A stretch of 64,000 bases of DNA from Candidatus Sacchlamyda saccharinae (lineage in GTDB: Bacteria > Chlamydiota > Chlamydiia > Chlamydiales > Rhabdochlamydiaceae). The notes beneath the pieces are model-generated. The model saw only the letters and a program-made list of their open reading frames with translations, searched no databases and was not told where the DNA came from. Location: the NCBI GenBank assembly GCA_030408505.1, contig JAUHQI010000004.1, positions 1,054,001-1,118,000 of the forward strand, in the 5' to 3' direction. A program made the translations under genes and the position numbers. Of the stretch, positions 55,343-63,881 are shown piece by piece. Position 1 is the first letter of the stretch, and every line of letters starts with the position of its first letter.

Positions 55343-56296
55343 TTATCTTAGAGAGGAAAAATCGGATCTAACACGGGCTACCCTCCACCTCAAAAGGGGG
55401 AGTTGCGATATGTTTTCCTGCATCTCAGTACAATCGGTTAAGAGTGCAGGATTGATCTCCCCCTCTTCCCCAAGAGTTTTTAAAAACTCCTTTTCCTTTT
55501 CGGAAAAAGGAAAGAGTATCGAAAGAGACTCTTTGCACTCTTGCAGATGAAGGGCATCCCACTTTTCCCCTTTTCTTAAGACTGGCACAAGCTGTCTTTC
55601 AAATTCCAATTCATCTAAATGCAAAGAAGTTGCGGAAATTGCCTGAATATCTGGAATAGAGCTCATTCCAATATAAAGGATGAAAGCAAGGCGCATCTTT
55701 TTGATATCGAATACCCTTTTCGTTAAAAGATGATGCACATCAAAGAAATCACGTGATGCACTTCGAGCAAATAGTGCCGTGAATTTCCCAGCTGACAATT
55801 CATGAAGATCAAGAATTGGAATCCCTTCAATTTTATGTCCCCCTGCAAATACGGATGATGATCTTTTCACCTCCCAAAGAGGGGATCGAAACATATAATT
55901 GAGATCTACCTCTAAATTGCCAAAGTTCCCTAGAGCACTCAGGTATTTTAGTTGCCACTTCCCACCTGCATGTTTAGAAGGTATTCTCCGAATACTGAGA
56001 TTTTCTCTTTGAAACACCGATTCTAAAGCTTTTTCAATTTGCGGACGCTCCTCCAACATCGCTTCTCGATCAACTGCCCCAATATAATTTAAGTCTATAT
56101 CAACTGATAGCCTTGGGAGGTCGAAAATAAACAAGTTCAAAGCAGTTCCCCCTTTCAAAACCAATCGGTCCTGCAGAAATGGATGTTCTTGAATCCCTTC
56201 TAAAACATTCATTAAACGCCAAACTTTTTCCAGTATTTCTGCTCTAAAACCTGTTTCTCCAGACTGTCTGAGGAGACTATTTTTAGAAATTTTCAT
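55343..56296 (-). CDS. AbiEii-type nucleotidyltransferase toxin
   Basis: 317 aa. The AbiEii/AbiGii (DUF1814) core is RLVLKGGTALNLFIFDLPRLSVDIDLNYIG, with the KGGT and DxD nucleotidyltransferase motifs, and further LDLHELSAGKFTALFARSASRDFFDVHHLL. In type IV systems this GTP-binding toxin modifies tRNA or other targets and causes growth arrest or phage abortive infection. The start overlaps the end of the antitoxin gene by 14 nt. Confidence 0.88.
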   Translation of the reverse strand: MKISKNSLLRQSGETGFRAEILEKVWRLMNVLEGIQEHPFLQDRLVLKGGTALNLFIFDLPRLSVDIDLNYIGAVDREAMLEERPQIEKALESVFQRENLSIRRIPSKHAGGKWQLKYLSALGNFGNLEVDLNYMFRSPLWEVKRSSSVFAGGHKIEGIPILDLHELSAGKFTALFARSASRDFFDVHHLLTKRVFDIKKMRLAFILYIGMSSIPDIQAISATSLHLDELEFERQLVPVLRKGEKWDALHLQECKESLSILFPFSEKEKEFLKTLGEEGEINPALLTDCTEMQENISQLPLLRWRVARVRSDFSSLR

Positions 56297-57098
56297 ACGG
56301 TTCTTCCCACGATTTTTTATTTAGAGATTCGGGAACGATTAGATTCCATCTTTTTACAAGTTTTGAAGGTTCCTTGCTCTTACGATCGAAATAATGAATC
56401 ATTTTTGGTTTTGATGCATCAAAGAATTTAAAATTATTTTCAACAAGGCCAAAGTTTTCTCTGTGCTGATCTAAAAAAAAAGCAACTCTTGCATTTGTTG
56501 TAGAATTCTGGAGGATTTTTACATATTCAATTACTTTGGAAATGTTCAAATACCCAATCGACTCCAACGATTTCCATATCTCTTCAAAACTCCCAGTAAG
56601 ATTCAGGCGATCGAGGATATCCACAAAAGTTCTCTCGAGTGAAGTAACGCGCAGCTTTATTCCTAAGTAGTCTACTAACTCAACTTCAAACGAAGGGTCT
56701 ATAGCGGCTACCTTCTTTGGAGGTGAAACACCTTTAAAGGTATTCCCGCGATACTTAAACGGTGGTTTCACTACATGCTGAGTCATGAAAACAAAATCGT
56801 TTCGAACAGAATGTAAATGCCCATGAAAACTTAGTGCAGTATGATAGGATAAAATCGCATCAGGAGCCATTTTGCTCGCAATCAAATAGGGATCAACTGG
56901 ATATTCTTCGAGACTACTCCCTTTGGGAATAGTGTAGTATAACCCCTTTCGAATACGAATAACATGGCCCTTTTTTAGGTGATAATCCAACAAATTCTTC
57001 AGAGTATTCTTATTCAGTTCTTGTGGGAGGATTGAACTCTCTAGCTCCCGTAATGTAAATATCTGATTTTGAGCGAAAAAGATTTCTAGACGACTCAC
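56283..57098 (-). CDS. AbiEi-type antitoxin / transcriptional regulator
   Basis: 271 aa from GTG 57098 (AAAGGAG about 11 nt upstream). The frame is open to 57314, but that part is antisense to the helicase gene and lies above the promoter. N-terminal winged helix (NQIFTLRELESSILPQEL, NKNTLKNLLDYHLKKGHVIRIRKGLYY), then the AbiEi C-terminal fold with DPYLIASKMAPDAILSYHTALSFHG and the LERTFVDIL motif. It binds its own promoter to repress the operon. Confidence 0.82.
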   Translation of the reverse strand: MSRLEIFFAQNQIFTLRELESSILPQELNKNTLKNLLDYHLKKGHVIRIRKGLYYTIPKGSSLEEYPVDPYLIASKMAPDAILSYHTALSFHGHLHSVRNDFVFMTQHVVKPPFKYRGNTFKGVSPPKKVAAIDPSFEVELVDYLGIKLRVTSLERTFVDILDRLNLTGSFEEIWKSLESIGYLNISKVIEYVKILQNSTTNARVAFFLDQHRENFGLVENNFKFFDASKPKMIHYFDRKSKEPSKLVKRWNLIVPESLNKKSWEEPYENF

Positions 57099-57118
57099 TT
57101 GAAAACATTCTCCTTTAT

Positions 57119-57155
57119 TACTAATAAAATTAGTACTTTCGGATATTTTTGTCAA
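57119..57155 (-). promoter_or_regulatory. Promoter and operator of the abiE operon
   Basis: On the minus strand TTGACA (57150-57155), exactly 17 bp, TAATTT (57127-57132). The -10 lies within the perfect palindrome TACTAATAAAATTAGTA (57119-57135), a candidate AbiEi operator. The GTG is 20 nt downstream. Confidence 0.8.
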
Positions 57156-57204
57156 TTCTCTATCCTCTGGACAGGGAGGGTTAACTCCACTATACTGCTT
57201 TCCT

Positions 57205-59286
57205 ATGGAGCTTAAAGAACACTTGAATCCGGAGCAGTGCAAGGCGGCAAGCCACGTTGAGGGGCCGATGCTTGTCATCGCGGGCGCGGGGTCGGGGAAA
57301 ACGCGCATTGTCACTTACCGAATTGCCCACTTGATTGAGCTCGGCGTCCCCAGTTCTGAGATTCTAGCGGTCACGTTCACCAACAAGGCCGCGGATGAGA
57401 TGCGCCTGCGCATCCAAAAGCTGTGCAATAAAGCAATCTTGGCCTCGACATTCCACTCGCTTGGCGCGCGGATTTTGCGCGAGTCGATTAGCGCCCTTGG
57501 CTACAAGAATCACTTTGCCATTTTCGATGAGGACGATAGCGAAAAGGTCCTTAAGGAGTGCATGGCCGAAAGGGGCATTAAAGATGAGAAGGGGCTCTTA
57601 AAGTCTTTTCGTGGAGCGATTTCTCACGCCAAAAACAACTTGGAAGAACCCGATGATGAGCTCGCCAAGGATTTATATGCTCTGTACCAAAAGAAATTGA
57701 AAGAGTGCAATGCGCTCGATTTTGATGATCTGCTCTTCTTGACGGTGAAGCTTTTTCAGCAGGAGCCAGGGGTTTTAGAGCACTATCAAAAGCAGTGGTC
57801 TTTCATTCTGGTCGATGAGTACCAAGATACGAATCAATCGCAGTACACAATTCTAAAATTGCTTTCTGCCCAGCACAAAAATGTGTTTGCCGTCGGCGAT
57901 CCCGACCAATCGATCTACTCTTGGCGGGGCGCCAATATCGAAAATATTTTGCATTTTGAAGAAGATTATCCCGGCGCTGAAATTGTCCGGCTTGAGCAAA
58001 ACTACCGGAGCACAAGTACGATTCTAAAAGGGGCCAATGTTCTGATTGAGAACAATGAGAGCCGCTACGACAAAAAGCTCTGGAGTGATCGGGGCATTGG
58101 AGAAAAAATCGGTTTTTGCATAAGTGATACCGATCGAGCAGAGGTCACTTTTGTCCTAGAGAGGCTCTATCATCACCACTACAAGCAAAATATCCCTTTA
58201 AGCGACTGCGTCATTTTTTATCGTACCCATTTTCAGTCACGCGTGTTTGAAGATGCTCTACTCAAGGAAAAAATCCCCTACATCATCGTTGGGGGCATCT
58301 CATTTTACATGCGCAAAGAGATCAAGGACATGCTCGCTTTCCTGCGCGTAGCCAATGAGGGAGCAGATTTTCTCTCGTTTTCCAGGACGATCAATCTGCC
58401 TAAGCGGGGCATTGGTCCTGCAGCTCTTGCCAAAATCCGCGCCAGCTCAAGCGGAAATCTCATCCAGGCGTGCAAGGACATCATTGCAGGGGCAAGCGCT
58501 ACCAAACTCTCTCAAAAACAAACGGCGGGGTTAAGCCACTATGTATCTGTCATTGATGCGATCCGCCATCTGATCCGCCAAAATGCACCAATCCATGAAG
58601 TTTTAGAGGAGACGATTGAGAGGACTGGCTACCTCAAGCTTTTAAAAGAGGATCCCGATAGTGCCGAAGATAGAGAGCAAAATTTGGAAGAGCTCGTCTC
58701 CAAGGCAGTCGAGTGGCAAGAGGACACACCCGAGGGGACCCTCACCGAGTTTTTGGAGGAGTTATTTCTTAAATCCCACCAAGACACGACACACCAAACA
58801 GATGCTCTGCGCCTGATGACGATCCACAATGGTAAGGGCTTAGAATTTGAAGTGTCTTTTCTCGTAGGGATGGAAGAAGAGCTTTTCCCTCATGCCAATG
58901 CCTTGGGCGATTTCAGTGCTCTCGAAGAAGAGAGGCGCCTTTGCTACGTTGGAATGACAAGGGCTAAAGACTATCTCTATATGAGCTGCGCCAGGTCCCG
59001 TTATACCTTTGGGACACTGCGCCCCATGCGCCCTTCCCGCTTTCTTTCAGAGGTTCCAGAAGAGCTCCTGCATAAGTACCACAAAGAGAGCTTTAGTCCC
59101 TATGAGTTTGCCGAGACCTCCACCACTCTTCAGCCAGGCGACCGGGTACACCACAAAGATTTCGGAGAAGGGATTGTCCAAAAGTCCTATTCTACTTCTC
59201 TTGGTCTCACCTATGACGTTATGTTCTCAGAAAGCAATGAAGAGAGGAGCTTAGTCGCGAAGTACGCTCGCCTCTCGAAGGTTTGA
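57205..59286 (+). CDS. UvrD/PcrA/Rep-type DNA helicase
   Basis: 693-aa superfamily 1 helicase for repair and fork rescue. Motif I LVIAGAGSGKTRI, Ia AVTFTNKAADEM, II ILVDEYQDTNQSQ, III GDPDQSIYSWRGA, IV LEQNYRSTSTI, V LMTIHNGKGLEFEV, VI LCYVGMTRAKDYLY are all intact. The C-terminal Tudor-like segment (GDRVHHKDFGEGIV) suits PcrA/UvrD. ATG 57205 is divergent from the abiE promoter. Its 3' end overlaps the convergent GT9-like gene by 36 nt. Confidence 0.94.
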   Translation: MELKEHLNPEQCKAASHVEGPMLVIAGAGSGKTRIVTYRIAHLIELGVPSSEILAVTFTNKAADEMRLRIQKLCNKAILASTFHSLGARILRESISALGYKNHFAIFDEDDSEKVLKECMAERGIKDEKGLLKSFRGAISHAKNNLEEPDDELAKDLYALYQKKLKECNALDFDDLLFLTVKLFQQEPGVLEHYQKQWSFILVDEYQDTNQSQYTILKLLSAQHKNVFAVGDPDQSIYSWRGANIENILHFEEDYPGAEIVRLEQNYRSTSTILKGANVLIENNESRYDKKLWSDRGIGEKIGFCISDTDRAEVTFVLERLYHHHYKQNIPLSDCVIFYRTHFQSRVFEDALLKEKIPYIIVGGISFYMRKEIKDMLAFLRVANEGADFLSFSRTINLPKRGIGPAALAKIRASSSGNLIQACKDIIAGASATKLSQKQTAGLSHYVSVIDAIRHLIRQNAPIHEVLEETIERTGYLKLLKEDPDSAEDREQNLEELVSKAVEWQEDTPEGTLTEFLEELFLKSHQDTTHQTDALRLMTIHNGKGLEFEVSFLVGMEEELFPHANALGDFSALEEERRLCYVGMTRAKDYLYMSCARSRYTFGTLRPMRPSRFLSEVPEELLHKYHKESFSPYEFAETSTTLQPGDRVHHKDFGEGIVQKSYSTSLGLTYDVMFSESNEERSLVAKYARLSKV

Positions 59287-60156
59287 AAAGCTGCGAAAGA
59301 CTTTGCCCACAGGTACAAAGGCTTGCCACTTTTTGTCTCGCCACCGGAGCCCTTTGAGATTCGGGATCCACTTCGGCGGGACGATGACCTCTCCATTTGC
59401 CCAGGCGGGCCGCCAGAAATCGGCAGACATTCTATTGCGGCAGATGGTGAGAGTGGGGACTCCCAAACAGGATGCCAGGTGCCCAATCCCTGAATCGTTG
59501 CCAATCATAAAGCCCGATTCAGCCACAAAATGGGCCACACTGCAAAGGTCTGGAAATCTGGGGGCCTCTGGCCAACCTTCCCGTTCTTTCTCTGACAAGA
59601 TGAAGACCGGATCAAAGCCTTCCTTTTGGAGTTTCTTTGCTAAAGCCAAAAATTTATCCTTGCTCCAGTTCTTGCCCGCTCTTGAGCTGGTGGGATGCAA
59701 AATCACTCGCCTTGGATACTTGCCCCTTTGCACATCTGCTGGAAGGGTAATTCCGTTTTCTTGGTTTGCATCTTCAATGCCCCACTTATTCTTGGCATAC
59801 TGGACCAAATTTTTAACAAAAGGGACCGTCCCATCAAATTCCCCCTCTTCGTAAAAAGGGTAATCTCGATTGGGGGTAGCGATCGGATTGAGGATCACAT
59901 TTTTTTCGGGGTTTGCCTGTAGCGCCTGTTGCATCCAATCGAGTTTCTCATAGAAAAAGATCCATTTATCGTGCGTCAGTTCCTGCAGGTCCGTTGGCCT
60001 GGGCGCAAAAAAAACTTTTGGAAATAGAGGCTGCATCTTAGGCAGCAGCGGATGAAACACCTCTACCGTATGGCCAGCCTTAACGAGGTTGTTAGCCAGC
60101 ACAAGGGCTATGAGGCCATCACCGAGCCCTATGCAGGGAAAAATTGCGATTTTCAT
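59251..60156 (-). CDS. Glycosyltransferase family 9 (heptosyltransferase-like)
   Basis: 301 aa. N-terminal IAIFPCIGLGDGLIALVLANNL (GT9 GD-loop), VILHPTSSRAGKNWSKDKFLALAKKL (the sugar-nucleotide strand), and C-terminal IGNDSGIGHLASCLGVPTLTI, the signature of WaaF/WaaQ enzymes. No signal peptide; acts on the cytosolic side of the inner membrane, normally adding heptose to LPS core, though the sugar is not certain here. The 3' end overlaps the helicase gene. Confidence 0.85.
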   Translation of the reverse strand: MKIAIFPCIGLGDGLIALVLANNLVKAGHTVEVFHPLLPKMQPLFPKVFFAPRPTDLQELTHDKWIFFYEKLDWMQQALQANPEKNVILNPIATPNRDYPFYEEGEFDGTVPFVKNLVQYAKNKWGIEDANQENGITLPADVQRGKYPRRVILHPTSSRAGKNWSKDKFLALAKKLQKEGFDPVFILSEKEREGWPEAPRFPDLCSVAHFVAESGFMIGNDSGIGHLASCLGVPTLTICRNRMSADFWRPAWANGEVIVPPKWIPNLKGLRWRDKKWQAFVPVGKVFRSFSNLREASVLRD

Positions 60157-60189
60157 AGAGCTCTAGTCTAAAGAGGGAGAGAAATTGGA

Positions 60190-61206
60190 TCAAGTTTTGC
60201 GGGGAGGACTTTTGGCGATAGGATCGGCAATAGCGAGAAGTTCCCGTACGAGTCCTTTGAGTCTTCGCGTCCCTTCTTCATCGCTAAGAAGGGCATGGGC
60301 TTTTTGCACAAGCGATTCTACTGCTGGGTATCTTTCAAGAACATCACCTCTATGCAAGTGATCCAATAAAGCGAGGAGGGTATCATGATTACTTCTATAG
60401 CTTCTATCGGAGTGGAGGCTTGCAAACGAGCGATGGAAAAGCATCTCCTCGACAACTCGATCAAACGACCTCTCTTCACCATCCAAAAATTCGAGATCTT
60501 CAAGGGCATTTCTCCCTTCTAAGAAAGCAAGGATGCTATCCCATAGAAGCCGTCCCAAGTTTTCAGGATTTTTTATAGCTAGAAAATCTTGTTTAAATCG
60601 CTCTAGCGCTGGCGTCATTTTTTCCACCGATTCTCCAGACATGATCTGTACTTCTTCGGAAGTAATGTCTCCATCCAAAATCTTTTTCTGAAGGGCTTTT
60701 TGAGTATCAGAGAAGACAAATTCTTTAAAGAGATCATTGAGTGCAGCACGCATTGCGGTCCGTCTAGCATCGACTTTACCATATTGAAAAAAAACTTCTG
60801 GGTGCTCTTTCCAATGGCGTGCTAAATTTACAAGAATTTCTTTTGCTGTTTCAGGCTTTGACTGTAGAAGATCCAATAATCTGCCGATGACTTTTGCTGG
60901 ATCTTTCGAAAACGCTTTTAGAAAATCTTCGGGTCTTTTTAAGTGAACCTTCTTGCTGGATCGAGTTGGAGTTTTTACTTCTTCTTTGCCTGCTGAAACA
61001 GGATCTTTTTTTTCTGTCTTAAAAGCTGTTTTTAATGCAGAGAAGAAGTTGGATAAAAATTGGAATGCCCTAAACCCGTACTGAGTCCCTGTAACTTTCA
61101 TCGATATGAGGGTGCTTCGATAATCAAATTGAAACTTAGGAGGTTCGCTCGGCGGCTTCATCCCAGGATGCGGCCGATGGGAAGGTCGAACTTTTATACC
61201 AGACAT
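60190..61206 (-). CDS. Large helical protein of unknown function
   Basis: 338 aa, soluble, no signal. The N-terminus is Pro/His-rich (SHRPHPGMKPPSEPPK), then helix-rich sequence: RPEDFLKAFSKDPAKVIGRLLDLL, ARRTAMRAALNDLFKEFVF, DFLAIKNPENLGRLLWDSILAFLEG. The middle organisation resembles an all-helical GTPase-regulator fold, but I cannot name one with any confidence. Follows a GT9 gene on the same strand. Possibly an effector; unknown. Confidence 0.6.
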   Translation of the reverse strand: MSGIKVRPSHRPHPGMKPPSEPPKFQFDYRSTLISMKVTGTQYGFRAFQFLSNFFSALKTAFKTEKKDPVSAGKEEVKTPTRSSKKVHLKRPEDFLKAFSKDPAKVIGRLLDLLQSKPETAKEILVNLARHWKEHPEVFFQYGKVDARRTAMRAALNDLFKEFVFSDTQKALQKKILDGDITSEEVQIMSGESVEKMTPALERFKQDFLAIKNPENLGRLLWDSILAFLEGRNALEDLEFLDGEERSFDRVVEEMLFHRSFASLHSDRSYRSNHDTLLALLDHLHRGDVLERYPAVESLVQKAHALLSDEEGTRRLKGLVRELLAIADPIAKSPPRKT

Positions 61207-61250
61207 AAGGCCTCCTTATTATGAGCAAAAACTTTACTACAATGCGGGAA

Positions 61251-62084
61251 TTATTTGAAGTAATTTTCGCTAAGAAAGTCCCAGCGGAGTGTTTCTTGGC
61301 TTTTGAGGAAGTCGCTTATTTTGGCCTCAGACTTTAGGGCAAAGGTGAATATCTCTTTGTCTCGGAGCCGAAAGGCCACGGCCCATTTTTTCTTGGGATC
61401 GGCGATGTATTTGGTGAGTTTGCCAAGAGCCAGGACGAGGATAGAGCGGAGAAAAACGAGGCGTAGAGTTAGACAGCCAAAGAAGAGCAGAGGAAGACAG
61501 CGCAGATGGATCCAGGGGCCTAGATCGTATTGCAGGAAGGTGGCTATTTCTATCCCAATGGGAAGAAGAAGGAGGAGGATGAAGGTATAGGCTTCCCAGG
61601 TCCTTTGGAAGAGGGGTCCAAATACTCTGGTCAGGAAACGAGGCGAGGTCCGGTAGGCAAAGATCTCTTCGAAAAAGGGCTCATCAAATTGCATGCGCGC
61701 TGCGTGGACGGCTTCATGGGCAAGCACTTCATCGCGCCGGTAGAGACCGAGAAGTTTTCCTGTCTCAAACTTTTCTCTGAGTTGGATCAGGGGAATACGA
61801 AGGTTCTTTTTTTCTGTTATCCAGGTGGCAGCCCCCTGAAAAAAGGAGAGTCTTCGATTGCTATAGTGGGCAACGATCCAGTCGGGGGTAAAGTCGTAGA
61901 GGCGCTGGGTGATCGCCGATGCATTGGTCCAATCTCGGTCGGTTAAAAACCGATCGATGCCTTCTGGCGGGTAGGAAAAAAAATGGTCGAGCGCTTCAAT
62001 GCGGGCTTCGAATGGCTTTTTTTCTTCCTCGGGACCAGGGATCCATCCCCGCTGGTTATATTTTTTTAGGACTTTGAATTGCAT
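61251..62084 (-). CDS. Membrane protein with HExxH zinc-peptidase motif
   Basis: 277 aa. HEAVH at 123-127 in RRDEVLAHEAVHAARMQFDEPFFEEIFAY; a Glu 12-13 residues on (139/140) could be the third zinc ligand. Two hydrophobic spans follow (WEAYTFILLLLLPIGIEIATFL and LPLLFFGCLTLRLVFLRSILVLAL). The N-terminal 120 residues carry no signal. This layout looks like a membrane-embedded or membrane-anchored gluzincin-like peptidase of unknown family. Confidence 0.6.
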   Translation of the reverse strand: MQFKVLKKYNQRGWIPGPEEEKKPFEARIEALDHFFSYPPEGIDRFLTDRDWTNASAITQRLYDFTPDWIVAHYSNRRLSFFQGAATWITEKKNLRIPLIQLREKFETGKLLGLYRRDEVLAHEAVHAARMQFDEPFFEEIFAYRTSPRFLTRVFGPLFQRTWEAYTFILLLLLPIGIEIATFLQYDLGPWIHLRCLPLLFFGCLTLRLVFLRSILVLALGKLTKYIADPKKKWAVAFRLRDKEIFTFALKSEAKISDFLKSQETLRWDFLSENYFK

Positions 62085-62102
62085 AACATGTAATATGTGG
62101 TT

Positions 62103-62246
62103 ATGAGGAGCTTTCTTCGCATCATAGCCATGTTGCTAGTTTTTTTTGCAGTTATCTATCTACAGTGCAAAGTAAATTCTAGCCACTGGGAGTCGAACGC
62201 AACTTGCGAAGCATCACCACTAGAGTTAGAAACCCTAGAAGATTGA
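62103..62246 (+). CDS. Candidate 47-aa membrane peptide antisense to the GT32-like gene
   Basis: ATG at 62103 begins MRSFLRIIAMLLVFFAVIYL, a basic residue pair and one hydrophobic helix, then CKVNSSHWESNATCEASP and an acidic end (LELETLED) with TGA at 62244-62246. The 3' 68 nt lie antisense to the last codons of the convergent GT32-like gene. A weak GTGG is the only ribosome-binding site. Composition is right for a membrane peptide, but it may be chance. Confidence 0.3.
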   Translation: MRSFLRIIAMLLVFFAVIYLQCKVNSSHWESNATCEASPLELETLED

Positions 62247-63243
62247 GTCCTGCAATCACTGATACCGCAAGCAACAATTTATTTGTCTTTTTGCTGAGCA
62301 TCATCAGCCGTTTGCGCGCATTTTTCTCAAAGGCCGATTCGTTATCAAACCAAGTTCCCTTGTATTGATGCTGAGCATAGAGGGCTTTTTCTATTTTCGG
62401 CGCATTGAAGTAGTACGAGGGCATAGCAATATCAACGTTGCCATCTTGGTTCCCATAGACTTTAAACATCTCGCCTAGTACGCAAAATGTTCTGTGGGCC
62501 ACTCTATTGATCACGGCATCGCGATCTTTGCCTGGATAGTCTCTTTCGATCTGGTCCCAGTTGGCATCGAGCCACTCCATGCACTTGGCAAGGAGGGGGT
62601 GTCCTTTTCTTGCACCGAGTAGATTGTTTGTGGGAAGAACAGCTGAGCTCAACGAGGTGGGGTAGGGAACTTCCATTCCACAAAAAAGGTCGAAGTGGTC
62701 ATTGAACTGCTCAAAGTTGTTGATACATGTTACGTCGTGATCGACGTAGATCCCCCCTTCTCGGTAGAGAATTTCGATTCTAAGGAGGTCAGACTTTTCT
62801 CCGTAGTTATCTGAGCTGTTATAATAGGACTCTAGCTTTTGAAAGGGCAGGTCATGAACATAACAGAGCTCCATGTCGGGGTTTGGTAGGGGGCGCTCAC
62901 GATCGGTCCAAAATTTAAACTTCCAGTCGGGGTGATGGGCCATCCAGCTTCGGACATTTTCGATCGATTCCCTTGGAAAGGGGTTTGGTCCTACCCAAAT
63001 GAAGTGGATGGTTTTGGCGATTTTGTTTTGACTAGCTGCTTGCTGGAGAAGTTTGATGTTTTTGTCGTAGGCATTCTTGAAAAAAGCGAGGTTTTGAAAA
63101 TCTTCTTTTGTCTGGACATGTTTCCATGCGGGAAGTTCATTGCCCATCAACGTTTCGAAGTCCATCGAGGTAGTTTTCGGCTCTTCTTTTTTGTTGCACG
63201 AGGTGCAGAAAATTAAGCAGATGCAAGCGAGTAAAATTTTCAT
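62179..63243 (-). CDS. Lipoprotein glycosyltransferase, GT32-like (DxD)
   Basis: 354 aa from ATG 63243 (the frame up to 63261 adds only MEHGES). Lipobox-like MKILLACICLIFCTSC (Cys16), then KTIHFIWVGPNPFPRESIENV and WKFKFWTDRERPL, DLLRIEILYREGGIYVDHDVTCI with DxD, and LLGARKGHPLLAKCMEWLDANW, matching the Gly_transf_sug/GT32 group (mannosyltransferase OCH1 and the toxin type). A second hydrophobic helix (LLLAVSVIAGLNLLGFLTLVVML) ends the protein. It overlaps the methyltransferase-like gene by 4 nt. Catalysis would be outside the cytosol if the lipobox is used. Confidence 0.75.
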   Translation of the reverse strand: MKILLACICLIFCTSCNKKEEPKTTSMDFETLMGNELPAWKHVQTKEDFQNLAFFKNAYDKNIKLLQQAASQNKIAKTIHFIWVGPNPFPRESIENVRSWMAHHPDWKFKFWTDRERPLPNPDMELCYVHDLPFQKLESYYNSSDNYGEKSDLLRIEILYREGGIYVDHDVTCINNFEQFNDHFDLFCGMEVPYPTSLSSAVLPTNNLLGARKGHPLLAKCMEWLDANWDQIERDYPGKDRDAVINRVAHRTFCVLGEMFKVYGNQDGNVDIAMPSYYFNAPKIEKALYAQHQYKGTWFDNESAFEKNARKRLMMLSKKTNKLLLAVSVIAGLNLLGFLTLVVMLRKLRSTPSG

Positions 63244-63881
63244 AGATTCTCCATGTTCCACAGGGCTAGACTTTCCATCCCATACTCCCCTTTTTCCATT
63301 ATGTGGATAATCGGCTCAGGGAAATTATAGGGGGGCAAGGTCCAGTTCACCGGCTGCAGATTGCCGGTCCTGTTTTTTGGGTTTTTTTTAATTTCTGGAA
63401 AATGGCGCATCAAAACGAAGTGGGCGCCACTTCTTTTAAATTGTTCGATAGCAGCTTGTGCTTTACTTGGGCTCAAGGTACATAGCATGTCCCAGCAAAG
63501 AATTAAGTCGGCTTTTGGCAAAACATCCACGGTGACTTCCATATCGAGAAAAGTCCTTAACTTGGAGCCAAACTGGGTTTGCAAGGCCCTTGCTTTATCT
63601 TTGGAAGGGGTGATGCCAATATAACGGATCCCCTCAAAGTCCTCTTTTGGAAAGCTTTCTAGATCAGCACACGGAACATCGACTACAGACTCAATAGCAA
63701 ATCCCTTTAGGAGCATCTGCAAGCGCTTATGCTCTGAGAAATCGCTCCAGGTAACGGCATGGTATTCGACTTTTTGTGGCTTTGATTTTTTTTTCAGACG
63801 ATAGGGACCGATGGAAAGTGAAAGAGCAAGAAGGGCAAACACTCCAACAAATAAGGGCCACTTCCGCTTTCTTCTCTTCAT
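63240..63881 (-). CDS. Membrane-anchored SAM-dependent methyltransferase
   Basis: 213 aa with N-terminal anchor (KWPLFVGVFALLALSLSIGPY). The motif-I region SVVDVPCADLESF corresponds to the DVPCGDG variant seen in class I enzymes of polysaccharide and cell-surface type, and GNLQPVNWTLPPYNFPEPI matches their substrate-side segment (PLNLxxxPFxFPxP). Gly of motif I is replaced by Ala-Asp (PCAD), so SAM binding could be altered. Overlap with the GT32-like gene (ATGA) suggests a common glycan. The last 119 nt to the window edge (63882-64000) contain no gene I can support. Confidence 0.6.
   Translation of the reverse strand: MKRRKRKWPLFVGVFALLALSLSIGPYRLKKKSKPQKVEYHAVTWSDFSEHKRLQMLLKGFAIESVVDVPCADLESFPKEDFEGIRYIGITPSKDKARALQTQFGSKLRTFLDMEVTVDVLPKADLILCWDMLCTLSPSKAQAAIEQFKRSGAHFVLMRHFPEIKKNPKNRTGNLQPVNWTLPPYNFPEPIIHIMEKGEYGMESLALWNMENL

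Noticed and set aside
57099..57314. N-terminal extension of AbiEi to an ATG at 57314
   Set aside because: This part is antisense to the helicase start and lies upstream of the clear promoter, so it cannot be in the main transcript.
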